Shown one piece after another: positions 20,369-29,808 of a stretch of DNA of 64,000 nucleotides. This DNA is from Halomonas sp. CH40. GTDB lineage: Bacteria; Pseudomonadota; Gammaproteobacteria; Pseudomonadales; Halomonadaceae. The notes below the pieces were generated by a model. That model did no database searches. It saw only the letters and a list, made by a program, of their open reading frames with translations, and was not told where the DNA came from. Position numbers and translations under genes: made by a program. The DNA is taken from assembly GCA_041875495.1 (NCBI GenBank), contig CP112982.1, positions 930,001 to 994,000 of the forward strand, written 5' to 3'. How positions within the stretch are numbered: the stretch's first letter is position 1; every line of letters begins with the position of its first letter.

Positions 20369-21380
20369 GTAACGCCTCGTTCAATGCCACAGCGCTCTTG
20401 TTGGTCAGGCACTCGATCCGGCCGTTCTGAGAGTTACGACGCAGCAGCAGGTCATCCTGGCCGGCCAGTTCACGGGCCGCGACGGTATTCACTTCCTGGT
20501 TCTGGTCATCCAGCAGGGTGACCTTGGCGCCAGCGGTAATATAAAGGCCAGCTTCCACCGTACAACGGTCGCCCAGCGGAATGCCGATGCCGGCGTTGGC
20601 GCCGATCAGGCAACCCTCACCGACCTTGATGATGATGTTGCCGCCACCGGAAAGGGTGCCCATGGTGGAGCAGCCACCGCCCAGATCCGAGCCTTTGCCA
20701 ACCATCACACCGGCAGAAATGCGCCCTTCAATCATGCCGGGGCCTTCAGCGCCCGCATTGAAGTTGACGAAACCTTCGTGCATCACTGTGGTGCCTTCGC
20801 CCAGATAGGCGCCCAGGCGTACCCGCGACGTGTCGCCAATGCGGATGCCGGTCGGTACCACGTAATCGGTCATCTTGGGGAACTTGTCAACGCAGTCAAC
20901 TGATAGGGTGCGGCCAGCAAGGCGTGCTCTCAGGCGGCGGGCGGGCAGTTCTTCAATATCGATCGGGCCTTCGTTGGTCCAGGCAATATTGCGCAGCAGG
21001 CCAAACATGCCGGTAAGATCCAGGCCGTGAGGCTTGACCAGACGGTGCGAGAGCAGATGAAGCTTGAGGTACACCTCAGGTGCTGTCTGCGGCGGCTGGT
21101 CGGTATCGATAAACATGGCGACCAGCGGGCGGTGGCTGGCGCTCAAGGAGTCGGCAAGCTCCGCCTGGGCTGGATGGCCAGCGGCAGCGAGGGCTTGTGC
21201 CAGCGTTGAGCAGTGTTCAGGCAGAAAGCTGATAGCAGAAGTGCCTTGTGGAGCGTCAAGCGCTTCCTGGGCTGCCTTGACCAGGCTGTCATCCGGGTTC
21301 AGCAGAGGGGCCGGATAGTAAATTTCCAGCCAGTCGCCTTGAGTGTTCTGGGTGCCGATTCCAAGCGCAAAGCTCAGCAT
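20355..21380 (-). CDS. dapD: 2,3,4,5-tetrahydropyridine-2,6-dicarboxylate N-succinyltransferase (long type)
   Basis: DapD succinylates tetrahydrodipicolinate with succinyl-CoA in the DAP/lysine pathway. This is the long Pseudomonas-type DapD (341 residues), not the 274-residue E. coli type: a distinctive N-terminal domain (about 1-175) precedes the left-handed beta-helix made of hexapeptide-like repeats ([25 protein letters not shown] and following) and a C-terminal extension. It is 62 bases downstream of the ArsC-like gene and overlaps dapE. Confidence 0.93.
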   Translation of the reverse strand: MLSFALGIGTQNTQGDWLEIYYPAPLLNPDDSLVKAAQEALDAPQGTSAISFLPEHCSTLAQALAAAGHPAQAELADSLSASHRPLVAMFIDTDQPPQTAPEVYLKLHLLSHRLVKPHGLDLTGMFGLLRNIAWTNEGPIDIEELPARRLRARLAGRTLSVDCVDKFPKMTDYVVPTGIRIGDTSRVRLGAYLGEGTTVMHEGFVNFNAGAEGPGMIEGRISAGVMVGKGSDLGGGCSTMGTLSGGGNIIIKVGEGCLIGANAGIGIPLGDRCTVEAGLYITAGAKVTLLDDQNQEVNTVAARELAGQDDLLLRRNSQNGRIECLTNKSAVALNEALHAHN

Positions 21381-21442
21381 AAGGGTGGTTTCCTTGGTTG
21401 TGTCAGTTAAATGATCGGGTTGGAGAAAGTGAGCCGGTCAGT

Positions 21443-21781
21443 CTAGAGCTTGTCGTAATCGCCATCCTTGTAGCCAACAAGAATGGTGTCGTCATCGACT
21501 TCCAGCAGGGGGCGTTTCAGCAGAGTGGGATGCTTGAGGATCAACTGTCGCGCTGAGTTGGCGTCGTAATCCTTTTCTTCATCAGACAGTTCCCGCCAGG
21601 TCTTGCTGCGCTTGTTAATGGCCTCGACCAGCGGCACGCGATGGAGGATATGCTCAAGCAGCGCCGCCGAGAGGCCATCGTCACGCAGGTCGTGGGTCTT
21701 GTACGGCATGCCTTTGGCGTCCAGTGCCTTTTGCGCCTTACGGCAGGTATCACAGTTCTTGATGATATAAAGCGTCAGCAT
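21443..21781 (-). CDS. ArsC/Spx-family thioredoxin-fold protein (YffB type)
   Basis: A 112-residue thioredoxin-fold protein with CDTC near the N-terminus (KNCDTCRKAQKALD) and the C-terminal LLKRPLLEVDDDTILVGY typical of YffB/ArsC-like proteins. The start at 21781 follows GGAGAAGACGCC; the frame continues upstream without similarity. In E. coli yffB is likewise next to dapE. Arsenate reduction is unproven for this subfamily, and a glutathione-linked thiol reaction is a common suggestion. Confidence 0.88.
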   Translation of the reverse strand: MLTLYIIKNCDTCRKAQKALDAKGMPYKTHDLRDDGLSAALLEHILHRVPLVEAINKRSKTWRELSDEEKDYDANSARQLILKHPTLLKRPLLEVDDDTILVGYKDGDYDKL

Positions 21782-21833
21782 GGCGTCTTCTCCAGGTTGA
21801 GTCGATAGTGATCCGGGCAGCGAGGCTGCCTGC

Positions 21834-23030
21834 TCAGCCGCGTTCCACCAGGCGGCGAATGCGTTCAGCGGCTTCCCGAGTGGGGGCGACTTCCGCCACC
21901 AGCGCCAGGCGCAACCGGCCACTGCCGGGGTTAACGCCATTGGGGCCGGGGCGCCCCATCAGGCTGCCGGGCAGGACGCTGACGTGCATTTCTTCATACA
22001 GGCGTTGGGTGAAGGCAATATCATCACCACCCGGCACGGCTGGCCAGAGATAAAAGCTTGCTTCAGGTGTCGGGAAATCCATGACGGGCGCGAGTTCAGC
22101 GGTGACAGCGGCGAATTTCTCGCGATACGCCTCACGGTTAGCCAGTACATGGGCTTCATCCTGCCAGGCGGCTATCGAGGCGTGTTGCAGCGGCAGTGAC
22201 ATGGCGCAGCCGTGGTAGGTGCGGTAGCGTTTGAACGGGGTCAACAGATCCGCATCACCCGCTACAAAGCCGGAGCGCAACCCCGGCAGGTTGGAGCGCT
22301 TGGAAAGCGAATGAAAGACCACGCAGCGCCGGTAGTCGTGGCGGCCAATTGCGGCGCAAGCCTGTAACAATCCGGGCGGCGGTGTGGCTTCATCCAGATA
22401 GAGTTCTGAGTAGCATTCATCCGATGCGATGATAAAGTCGTGCTCATCAGCAAGGGCAATCAGCTGCTTAAACTCATCCAGTGGCGTAACAGCGCCGGTC
22501 GGGTTGCCCGGTGAGCAGATAAACACCAATTGGACGTCTCGCCAGGTATCCGCAGGAACCGCACTGAAATCCGGGCGAAAGCCGTTGTCCGCAGTGCAAT
22601 CGAGATAGAGCGGTTGGCCACCGGCCAGCAGGGTGGCACCCTCATAGATCTGGTAAAAAGGGTTAGGGACGGCCACCTGGGCGGCGCGGCTGCGGTCAAG
22701 AGCTGTCTGCACAAAAGCAAAGATGGCTTCCCGGGTGCCGTTGACCGGCAACACCTGGGATGCCGGGTCGAGCCCCTCAAGCCCGAAACGCTGGCTGGCC
22801 CAGTTGGCAATGGTCTCACGCAGGGCCGGCAGGCCAGCGGTGGCCGGGTAGCGGGCGAACTCTGCCTGATGGGCATGCAGCGCTGCAAGCGCTGCGGCAT
22901 AGGGGGCATGCTGCGGCTCGCCAATGGTCAGTGGAATGTGTGCCAGATCCGACGGCGGCGAGAGCGTTGCCTTGAGGGCGGCCAGCTTTTCAAACGGATA
23001 AGGGTGCAATGCGTCGAGATCAGGGTTCAT
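21834..23030 (-). CDS. dapC: Succinyldiaminopimelate transaminase
   Basis: DapC transfers the amino group from glutamate to N-succinyl-2-amino-6-ketopimelate, the step between DapD and DapE. The 398-residue class I/II aminotransferase begins MNPDLDALHPYPFEKLAALK, characteristic of proteobacterial DapC. It has GNPTGAVTPLDE, SDECYSELY and the pyridoxal-phosphate Lys in FHSLSKRSNLPGLRSGF, with a phosphate-binding Arg nearby. Standing next to dapD and dapE it completes the succinylase branch in one cluster. It lies 91 bases after glnD on the same strand. Confidence 0.94.
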   Translation of the reverse strand: MNPDLDALHPYPFEKLAALKATLSPPSDLAHIPLTIGEPQHAPYAAALAALHAHQAEFARYPATAGLPALRETIANWASQRFGLEGLDPASQVLPVNGTREAIFAFVQTALDRSRAAQVAVPNPFYQIYEGATLLAGGQPLYLDCTADNGFRPDFSAVPADTWRDVQLVFICSPGNPTGAVTPLDEFKQLIALADEHDFIIASDECYSELYLDEATPPPGLLQACAAIGRHDYRRCVVFHSLSKRSNLPGLRSGFVAGDADLLTPFKRYRTYHGCAMSLPLQHASIAAWQDEAHVLANREAYREKFAAVTAELAPVMDFPTPEASFYLWPAVPGGDDIAFTQRLYEEMHVSVLPGSLMGRPGPNGVNPGSGRLRLALVAEVAPTREAAERIRRLVERG

Positions 23031-23121
23031 GAGCGTCCAGTGGCCAGATTGCAGCGTTATGATGTTGGAAATGCCTGGTGATTATAGGCAAGGCGTCAAG
23101 CGAGCTCAAACGCCAGCACGC

Positions 23122-25797
23122 TCAGACGCTGAGCACGTCGATCAGGCGTTCACGTAACTGCTGCTGGCGTTCAGGGTCGGTCAGTGGTTCGCCGGCCTTG
23201 GTGGTGATGAAGAAGACATCCTCGACCCGCTCGCCAAGGGTGGCGATCTTGGCCGCAGACAGGGCGATATCCTGCTCCATGAAAATACGCCCGACGCGGG
23301 CCAGCAGGCCAGGGCGGTCAGGGGCACTGAGTTCCAGCAGGGTGCGTTCGTTGGCCGGGTCCTGTTCGATCAGCACCTCAGTGGTGACCTTGAAGTGCTT
23401 GAGCTGGCGCGGCGTATGGCGCGATACAATATTGGGGTAGTCATCCGGGTCGTCAAGCTCCTCGACCAGATGGCGGCGCATCTCCTCGATGCGTTCCGGA
23501 TCCGAGATAGCCTGACCCTGATGGTCCAGCACAATAAAGGTATTCAGCGTCCAGTCATTATTGGAGGTCGCAATCCGCGCATCATGAATGGACAGCCCAA
23601 GCTGTTCCATGGCGGCGGCGGTGGCCGCAAACAGGTCGTCCACCGAGCGGGTGTGAATAAACACCTTGGTGCCGCCTTCTGTCATGCCTTTGGCCGGGGC
23701 GCTGATCAGCACCAGGGGGAGCTGTTCCGGCTGATGGGCAAGGATGCCCTGGGTCTGCCAGGCAATTTCACTGGGCGCGTACTGGAGAAAGTAGTCTTCG
23801 CCGAGGGAATCCCACAGGGGGTCGATCTGTTCCGAGGCAATGCCCATGGTATTCAGCAGTGAGCGTGCCTCCGTACGGGTTTCGCGTACCCAGTCATCGC
23901 GGTCGGGCGGGTTCTTGAGGCCCCGCCGCAAGGCCCGCTTGGTTTCAGCGTGAAGCTGGCGTAACAGGGAGGCGCGCCAGCCGTTCCATAGCGTAGGGTT
24001 GGTGGCGTTGATATCAGCGACGGTCAGCACATACAGGTAATCCAGGCGGGTTTCGTTGCGCACCGTCAGGGCAAAGTCACGGATCACATCCGGGTCGGTG
24101 ATGTCACGTTTCTGGGCGGTCATCGACATCAGCAGATGATGCTCCACCAGCCAGCGTACCAGGCTGGTATCGGGGCTTGAAATGCGATGGCGCAGGCAGA
24201 ACTGCTCGACATCATAGGCGCCAATCAGCGAATGGTCACCGCCGCGACCCTTGCCCACATCGTGAAACAGCCCGGCAATCCACAAAAGGTCAAGCTTGGG
24301 TAGTTGTGGCATAAGCGCGGCAGCCACGGGGAACTCTTCCTTGCATTCCGCTTTGCGAAAGCCATGCAGGAACTTGAGCAGCCGCAGGGTATGGGCATCC
24401 ACTGTGTAGATATGAAACAGATCATGCTGCATCAGGCCGACCGCACGGCCAAATTCCGGCAGGTATTTGCCGAGGATGCCGTAGCGGTTCATGCGGCGTA
24501 ACTGACGTGGCACGTTGCCGGGGGAGCGCAGCAGAGCGAGGAACAGGCGTTGATGCAGCGGATCTTCCCGGTAATGGTCATCGATCTGATGGCGGTGGTC
24601 GCGGATCAGGCGGATGGTGTCAGCACGTACCCCTTCAATTTCCGGGTGCTGGGCCATCATCAGAAACAGCTCCAGCATGGCGGAGGGCTTGTCGCGAAAC
24701 AGGGTGCGTGAACGCGCCTGAATATAGCCGCCCTTGGTTTCGAAGCGCTCGTTGAGCACCACCGTTTCCAGAGATTGCTGGCCACGCAGGATAACTTCAT
24801 CAAAATGCTGCAACAGCATGTCATTGAGCCCGGCAAGCGCAGTGACATGGCGGTAGTAGCGCTTCATGAACTGCTCGACGGCCAGGCGCTCGGGGTTATC
24901 ACGAAAACCGAAAAGTTCGGCAATGGTGCGCTGGTGATCAAACAGCAGGCGGTCTTCGGCACGGCCCGTCAGCATGTGCAGGGCATAGCGCACCTGCCAC
25001 AGGAAGGCCTGGCCCTGGCTGAGAATGCGCAGTTCAGCGTCGTTCATAAAGCCGTTAGCGACGATGTCCGCGTATTTTTCGGTGCCGAAGTGACGCTTGG
25101 CCACCCAGCCAATCATCTGGATATCGCGCAGCCCGCCCGGCGAACTCTTGAGGTTGGGCTCAAGATGATACTCAGAGTTGTTATAACGGTAGTGACGGGC
25201 AATCTGCTCCTGCCATTTGGCTTCAAAAAAGCGGTCGGCCGGCCACAGCCGATCAGCGCTCAAGCGCTGGCGCATGGCCTGGCGCAGCCGCTTGGGTCCA
25301 GCAATCAGGCGTGATTCAAGCAGGTTGGTGATCACGGTCACATCGTCTTTCGATTCCCGCTCGCAGTCGTTGAGTGAACGAACACTATGGCCAATATCCA
25401 GGCCGATATCCCACAGGAAGGTAATAAAAGCGGTCAGCGGCTCGCGATAGGGCGCATCGTCATCGTTTTCAAGCAGCAGAAGTAAATCGATATCGGAATG
25501 CGGGTGCAGCTCCCCGCGTCCATAACCGCCGACGGCCACCAGGGCAACGCCGTCATCCGGCCAGGCATGCTGTTCCCAGGCGATGGCCAGCAGTTGATCC
25601 ATGTACCAGGCGCGCCCACGCACCAGGTCACGGATATCAGCGCCCGCCCGGAAGCGCTCATCCAGGCGTTCCTGAAGATCACGCAGGGCGGCCTTGAAGG
25701 GCGCTATGGGTGAGCGTGAGCCCACCATCTCAGCGCGAAAGGCATCCAGGTCGAGAAGCGACCGGTCGGGTTCGAAGCGGTAATGGTGAAGTAGCAT
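23122..25797 (-). CDS. glnD: Bifunctional uridylyltransferase/uridylyl-removing enzyme
   Basis: GlnD is the primary nitrogen sensor: it uridylylates PII proteins when glutamine is low and deuridylylates them when it is high. The 891 residues (E. coli 890) contain the nucleotidyltransferase motif GGYGRGELHPHSDIDLLLL at about 90-108 (Asp102 and Asp104 bind metal), an HD hydrolase domain with FHDVGKGRGGDHS at about 505-517, and two C-terminal ACT domains that bind glutamine (the second with LSAPDRPGLLARVGRIF). The start ATG overlaps the map stop by one base (TGATG). Confidence 0.97.
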   Translation of the reverse strand: MLLHHYRFEPDRSLLDLDAFRAEMVGSRSPIAPFKAALRDLQERLDERFRAGADIRDLVRGRAWYMDQLLAIAWEQHAWPDDGVALVAVGGYGRGELHPHSDIDLLLLLENDDDAPYREPLTAFITFLWDIGLDIGHSVRSLNDCERESKDDVTVITNLLESRLIAGPKRLRQAMRQRLSADRLWPADRFFEAKWQEQIARHYRYNNSEYHLEPNLKSSPGGLRDIQMIGWVAKRHFGTEKYADIVANGFMNDAELRILSQGQAFLWQVRYALHMLTGRAEDRLLFDHQRTIAELFGFRDNPERLAVEQFMKRYYRHVTALAGLNDMLLQHFDEVILRGQQSLETVVLNERFETKGGYIQARSRTLFRDKPSAMLELFLMMAQHPEIEGVRADTIRLIRDHRHQIDDHYREDPLHQRLFLALLRSPGNVPRQLRRMNRYGILGKYLPEFGRAVGLMQHDLFHIYTVDAHTLRLLKFLHGFRKAECKEEFPVAAALMPQLPKLDLLWIAGLFHDVGKGRGGDHSLIGAYDVEQFCLRHRISSPDTSLVRWLVEHHLLMSMTAQKRDITDPDVIRDFALTVRNETRLDYLYVLTVADINATNPTLWNGWRASLLRQLHAETKRALRRGLKNPPDRDDWVRETRTEARSLLNTMGIASEQIDPLWDSLGEDYFLQYAPSEIAWQTQGILAHQPEQLPLVLISAPAKGMTEGGTKVFIHTRSVDDLFAATAAAMEQLGLSIHDARIATSNNDWTLNTFIVLDHQGQAISDPERIEEMRRHLVEELDDPDDYPNIVSRHTPRQLKHFKVTTEVLIEQDPANERTLLELSAPDRPGLLARVGRIFMEQDIALSAAKIATLGERVEDVFFITTKAGEPLTDPERQQQLRERLIDVLSV

Positions 25798-26588
25798 CAG
25801 ACGCTCAAAAAGCTCAGGTCTTCATCATTGCGAGCGGTCAATACTTCTACGCCGCTCTCGGTCACCAGCAAGGTGTGCTCCCACTGAGCTGACAGGCTAC
25901 GGTCCTTGGTAATCGCCGTCCAGCCATCGCGCAGCACCTTGGTTTTATAGCCGCCTACGTTAATCATTGGCTCGATGGTAAAGCACATGCCGGGAGCAAG
26001 GGCGATATCGGCGTCGGGGGCGTAGCCGTCATAGTGAAGAAACTGGGGTTCTTCATGAAAGCTTGCACCAATGCCGTGCCCGCAGAAATCGCGAACCACG
26101 GAATAGCTGTGGCCTTCTGCATGCTTCTGGATGACCCGAGCGAGATCGGAAAGACGCACGCCGGGCTTGATGGAAGCAATACTTTTATACAGGCATTCCT
26201 GGGTCACGCGGCTGAGGCGTTCGCCCTGAATGCTCTCGCCTACCACGAACATGACACTGGAATCGCCGTGATAGCCGTCCGCCGTCTTGACGGTAATATC
26301 CAGGTTCATGATGTCGCCGTTTTTAAGCTTCTTGCTATCGTCAGGGATGCCATGGCACACCACGTGATTGATGGATGTGCAGGTCGCCTTGGGAAAGCCG
26401 TGGTAATTAAGCGGTGCGGGTGTGGAGCCCAGTTCATTAACAATAAATTCATGGCAGCGACGGTCAATCTCACCCGTCGAGACGCCTGTTTTGACATACG
26501 GTGTGATCATTTCGAAAACACGGGCCGCCTGGCGGCCAGCTTCGCGCATCTTGTCGATTTCAGCAGGCGTTTTAATCGGAACGTTCAT
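25797..26588 (-). CDS. map: Methionine aminopeptidase, type I
   Basis: Map removes the initiator methionine from nascent proteins. In the 263-residue pita-bread fold the substrate His79 (CHGIPD) and the five metal ligands Asp97, Asp109, His171, Glu206 and Glu237 are all present in order. It is divergent from rpsB across a 419-base gap, the conserved map/rpsB arrangement, and heads the minus-strand map-glnD-dap cluster. Confidence 0.97.
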   Translation of the reverse strand: MNVPIKTPAEIDKMREAGRQAARVFEMITPYVKTGVSTGEIDRRCHEFIVNELGSTPAPLNYHGFPKATCTSINHVVCHGIPDDSKKLKNGDIMNLDITVKTADGYHGDSSVMFVVGESIQGERLSRVTQECLYKSIASIKPGVRLSDLARVIQKHAEGHSYSVVRDFCGHGIGASFHEEPQFLHYDGYAPDADIALAPGMCFTIEPMINVGGYKTKVLRDGWTAITKDRSLSAQWEHTLLVTESGVEVLTARNDEDLSFLSV

Positions 26589-26663
26589 GAGGTCTCGATG
26601 GTGTAGGGTGTTATTTCACACAATAAAACGGGCTGTACGGTGAGCCACGTAATGCGTTACGGC

Positions 26664-26699
26664 TTCATCTTGATCTGGATCTATGGTATAAAGCCGCGC
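26664..26699 (+). promoter_or_regulatory. rpsB promoter P1 with GC-rich discriminator
   Basis: TATAAA (26687-26692) has the extended TG-G before it and a weak -35-like TTCATC (26664-26669) 17 bases upstream. It is followed by the very GC-rich GCCGCGCGC, a discriminator typical of stringently controlled translation genes. The predicted leader to rpsB is about 310 nucleotides. Confidence 0.6.
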
Positions 26700-26734
26700 G
26701 CTTCACTGCAATCGCCAACCGCATTCTTGATCAA

Positions 26735-26762
26735 TTGATCGGTGCCTGGCTACTGCTATAGT
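26735..26762 (+). promoter_or_regulatory. rpsB promoter P2
   Basis: TTGATC (26735-26740), 16 bases, TATAGT (26757-26762): four and five of six matches to the sigma-70 consensus. GTGCAC copies at 26761-26766 and near 26785 can pair just downstream. The rest of the 26589-27007 gap holds no gene that I can support. Confidence 0.5.
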
Positions 26763-27007
26763 GCACAATAGGTGGCGTGCAATGGTGCACGTTATCCAAA
26801 CCGCAAGCCTTAAAACACACATGCACCGTCACATGGTCCCGGGTGCCTTTGCGTGCTGCTTACCTGCAACACTGTGCCGACAACCTTTTATGGCCGGTGT
26901 TATTGCAGAGCGATGCGTTCAGCCAGGTGCTGGGCTTATCCGGTAGCGTCTCTGGTCGGATCCATGGGGTGTATGGAGGCCTAACCCGAGTTTTCAGGAG
27001 TTTTATC

Positions 27008-27766
27008 ATGGCACACGTCAATATGCGTGACCTGCTCAAGGCAGGCGCTCATTTCGGTCACCAGACCAAGTACTGGAACCCGAAGATGGGTAAATACATC
27101 TTCGGTGCGCGCAACAAGATTCACATCATCAACCTTGAGCACACGCTGCCGGCGCTGAATGAAGCGATCGACGTGGTTGAAAAGATGGCTGCTTCCAACA
27201 ACAAGATCATGTTTGTCGGTACCAAGCGTAGCGCCAGCAAGATCATCAAGGAAGAAGCCAACCGTGTAGGTCAGCCGTTCGTCAACCATCGCTGGTTGGG
27301 CGGCATGCTCACCAACTTCAAGACTATTCGCCAGTCCATCAAGCGTCTGCGCGATCTTGAAACCATGCACGAAGATGGCACCTTCGAGAAGCTGACCAAG
27401 AAAGAAGTCCTGATGGCAACCCGCGAGCAGGAAAAGCTTGAGCGTTCCATTGGTGGTATCAAGAACATGGGCGGTCTGCCTGATGCCATGTTCGTTATCG
27501 ACGTTGATCATGAGCGTATCGCGATCAACGAAGCGAACAAGCTGGGTATTCCGGTTATCGGCGTGGTGGATACCAACTCCAATCCTGATGGCGTCGACTA
27601 CGTCATTCCGGGTAACGACGATTCCATCCGTGCGATCCAGATTTACGTCAAGGCCATCGCCGATGCCTGCGCCAGTGCCAAAGAAGGCCGTCCTGACGAA
27701 TTCGTTGAAGTGACGGACGCTGAACAGACATCTGCTGACGCAGAAAACAGCGCGGCTGCCGAGTAA
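27008..27766 (+). CDS. rpsB: 30S ribosomal protein S2
   Basis: Small-subunit protein, 252 residues (E. coli 241). [20 protein letters not shown], the [15 protein letters not shown] segment and [19 protein letters not shown] are diagnostic. The C-terminal tail ([17 protein letters not shown]) is acidic and longer than in E. coli. The start is fixed by TTCAGGAG at 26994-27001; the frame is open about 230 bases upstream, but that stretch is leader, not coding. It is first gene of the supercluster, and an intrinsic terminator separates it from tsf. Confidence 0.98.
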   Translation: MAHVNMRDLLKAGAHFGHQTKYWNPKMGKYIFGARNKIHIINLEHTLPALNEAIDVVEKMAASNNKIMFVGTKRSASKIIKEEANRVGQPFVNHRWLGGMLTNFKTIRQSIKRLRDLETMHEDGTFEKLTKKEVLMATREQEKLERSIGGIKNMGGLPDAMFVIDVDHERIAINEANKLGIPVIGVVDTNSNPDGVDYVIPGNDDSIRAIQIYVKAIADACASAKEGRPDEFVEVTDAEQTSADAENSAAAE

Positions 27767-27782
27767 TTCTGGCCGCCACAAG

Positions 27783-27834
27783 ATGAGGTGCGCTGCACCG
27801 CATCGCATCAGGAGGGGGCCTGCGCCCCCTTTTT
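27783..27834 (+). terminator. Intrinsic terminator between rpsB and tsf
   Basis: A first hairpin (GATG-GGTGC at 27783-27792 with GCACC-CATC ending at 27805) is followed by AGGGGGC (27813-27819), loop CTGC, GCCCCCT (27824-27830) and TTTTT. Because tsf lies 60 bases on and is normally co-transcribed, it is probably a partial terminator that adjusts tsf relative to rpsB. Confidence 0.85.
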
Positions 27835-27895
27835 CCCGCTCAGGCGGACCTTATCTTTAATTTTCTAGATCCCATTAGATCAGAGGTGAATTATC

Positions 27896-28765
27896 ATGGC
27901 AGCTATCAGTGCCTCTCAGGTGAAGGAACTGCGCGAACGTACCGGCCTTGGCATGATGGAGTGCAAAAAAGCACTGACCGAAGCGGGCGGCGATATCGAC
28001 GTGGCAATCGAGAACCTGCGTAAGAATTCCGGCCTTAAAGCCGCGAAAAAAGCTGGCCGTACTGCTGCAGAAGGCGCTGTTGTTACGCGTGTTGCAGAAG
28101 ATGGCAGCTATGGCGTTATGGTCGAAATCAATTCTGAAACCGATTTTGTTGCCCGTGACGACAACTTCAAAGACTTTGCTGCCAAGATTGCGGACGCTTT
28201 CTTTGCTGCCAAGAGCGAAGACGTTGCCGCTGTGATGGAAGGTGAGCTGGAAGTCGTGCGTGAGCAGCTGGTACAGAAAATCGGCGAGAACATTAGCGTA
28301 CGCCGTGCTGCCGTTATCAACGCTGGCGAAGGCAACCTGGTGGGTGAATACGTCCACGGTGGTCGCATTGGCGTGTTGACCGTCATGAAAGGCGGCAATG
28401 CTGACGCTGCCAAGGATATTTCCATGCACGTGGCAGCGATCAACCCGGCCGTTGCCCGTCCTGAAGATATGCCGCAGGAAAACCTGGATACCGAGAAGGC
28501 GATCATTCTGGCTCAGCCGGACATGGCCGGTAAGCCGGAAAACATTGCTGAAAAGATGGTTCAGGGTCGCCTCAAGAAGTACCTGGCTGAAAACAGCCTG
28601 ACTGAACAGCCTTTCGTCAAGGATCCTAACCAGTCTGTCGCTGAGTATGCAAAAGCGGCCGATGGTGAAGTACTGAGCTTTATTCGCTTTGAAGTCGGCG
28701 AAGGCATCGAGAAAGAAGAAGTTGATTTTGCCAAAGAAGTAATGGAACAGGCAGGCCGTAGTTAA
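27896..28765 (+). CDS. tsf: Elongation factor Ts
   Basis: EF-Ts exchanges GDP for GTP on EF-Tu. The 289 residues contain the N-terminal module [21 protein letters not shown] followed by the [11 protein letters not shown] segment, the core motif [10 protein letters not shown] at about 81-90 that inserts into EF-Tu, and the coiled-coil and C-terminal modules ([10 protein letters not shown]). It follows rpsB by 129 bases including a terminator, and is itself followed by an intrinsic terminator. Confidence 0.98.
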   Translation: MAAISASQVKELRERTGLGMMECKKALTEAGGDIDVAIENLRKNSGLKAAKKAGRTAAEGAVVTRVAEDGSYGVMVEINSETDFVARDDNFKDFAAKIADAFFAAKSEDVAAVMEGELEVVREQLVQKIGENISVRRAAVINAGEGNLVGEYVHGGRIGVLTVMKGGNADAAKDISMHVAAINPAVARPEDMPQENLDTEKAIILAQPDMAGKPENIAEKMVQGRLKKYLAENSLTEQPFVKDPNQSVAEYAKAADGEVLSFIRFEVGEGIEKEEVDFAKEVMEQAGRS

Positions 28766-28789
28766 GGTCGCAAGTTTCAGAAAGTGATG

Positions 28790-28813
28790 GCGTGCGCAGT
28801 TGCGCACGCTTTT
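28790..28813 (+). terminator. Intrinsic terminator after tsf
   Basis: GCGTGCGC (28790-28797), loop AGTT, GCGCACGC (28802-28809), then TTTT. It ends the rpsB-tsf unit 25 bases after the tsf stop. Confidence 0.85.
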
Positions 28814-28858
28814 GCGTATCCGGCCTTGGTGTTTTTTTGTGCCGCCATGTTTTTAATT

Positions 28859-28958
28859 TATACATAGTTTATATGTATATCGATTGGCGCATGTCATATG
28901 CATTGTGTCTGCGCGTGTTACATTGGATGTATGCTTATGTTACACATGCATGGTGTAC
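28859..28958 (+). promoter_or_regulatory. AT-rich repeat-bearing region upstream of pyrH
   Basis: This stretch differs sharply from its GC-rich surroundings. It holds an 8-bp inverted repeat, TATACATA (28859-28866) and TATGTATA (28872-28879), and TGTTACA twice (28916-28922 and 28938-28944), 22 bases or about two helical turns apart. Since tsf ends with a terminator, the pyrH operon must start here. Several -10-like hexamers are possible, so I name no single promoter. Confidence 0.45.
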
Positions 28959-29027
28959 AAAGGCTTTCGCCGTCGCCGAGTTTTAGCCGTCCAGTCTGCC
29001 TAATATATCCTGCCGAGGAGAAAGCCC

Positions 29028-29807
29028 ATGTCCCACGATGCAAATGAGCCTTTGACCGCTGTTATTCCCAACAAGAAACCTGAAGGCTCAAAGTCGAAAT
29101 ACAAGCGTATTTTGCTCAAGCTTTCCGGGGAAGCCTTGATGGGTGAGCACGACTTCGGGATAGACCCCAAGGTGCTTGACCGCATGGCGCTTGAGATCGG
29201 TCAATTGGTGGGGATTGGTGTTCAGGTGGGTCTGGTCATCGGCGGCGGCAACCTGTTTCGTGGCGCAGCATTGAATGAAGCTGGCATGGATAGAGTAACC
29301 GGCGATCATATGGGGATGCTGGCGACTGTAATGAACGCATTGGCCATGCGGGACGCTCTGGAACGCTCCAATATCCGCTCCCGGGTGATGTCAGCTATTC
29401 CGATGAGCGGCGTTGTAGAGCATTACGACCGACGCACTGCTATCCGCTACCTGACTTCCGGCGATGTTGTGCTGTTTTCTGCCGGTACCGGCAACCCGTT
29501 TTTCACCACTGATTCGGCGGCCTGCCTGCGGGGTATCGAGGTTGACGTTGATGTGGTGATCAAGGCCACCAAGGTTGATGGCGTCTATGATAAAGACCCC
29601 GTCAAGCACGCCGATGCGGTGAAATACGACCGCCTTTCCTATGATGATGCGCTGGAACAGAAGCTCGGCGTTATGGATTTGACCGCTATCTGCCTGGTGC
29701 GTGACCATGATATGCCAGTGCGGGTATTTGATATGAACAAGCCTGGTGCCTTGCTTAACCTGGTGGTTGGGGGTAAGGAAGGCACTTTGATAGACAGAGG
29801 TGAATAG
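29028..29807 (+). CDS. pyrH: Uridylate kinase
   Basis: PyrH phosphorylates UMP to UDP in pyrimidine nucleotide synthesis, a hexameric enzyme regulated by GTP and UTP. The amino-acid-kinase fold shows [38 protein letters not shown] and the ATP-site segment [11 protein letters not shown]. The 259 residues exceed E. coli (241) because of an 18-residue hydrophilic N-terminal extension. GAGGAGAAAG just before the ATG supports this start. frr begins immediately after. Confidence 0.97.
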   Translation: MSHDANEPLTAVIPNKKPEGSKSKYKRILLKLSGEALMGEHDFGIDPKVLDRMALEIGQLVGIGVQVGLVIGGGNLFRGAALNEAGMDRVTGDHMGMLATVMNALAMRDALERSNIRSRVMSAIPMSGVVEHYDRRTAIRYLTSGDVVLFSAGTGNPFFTTDSAACLRGIEVDVDVVIKATKVDGVYDKDPVKHADAVKYDRLSYDDALEQKLGVMDLTAICLVRDHDMPVRVFDMNKPGALLNLVVGGKEGTLIDRGE

Positions 29808-29808
29808 G

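Noticed and set aside
27875..28807. 310-codon minus-strand frame over tsf
   Set aside because: Shadow of tsf, including its leader and terminator; no ribosome site or similarity.
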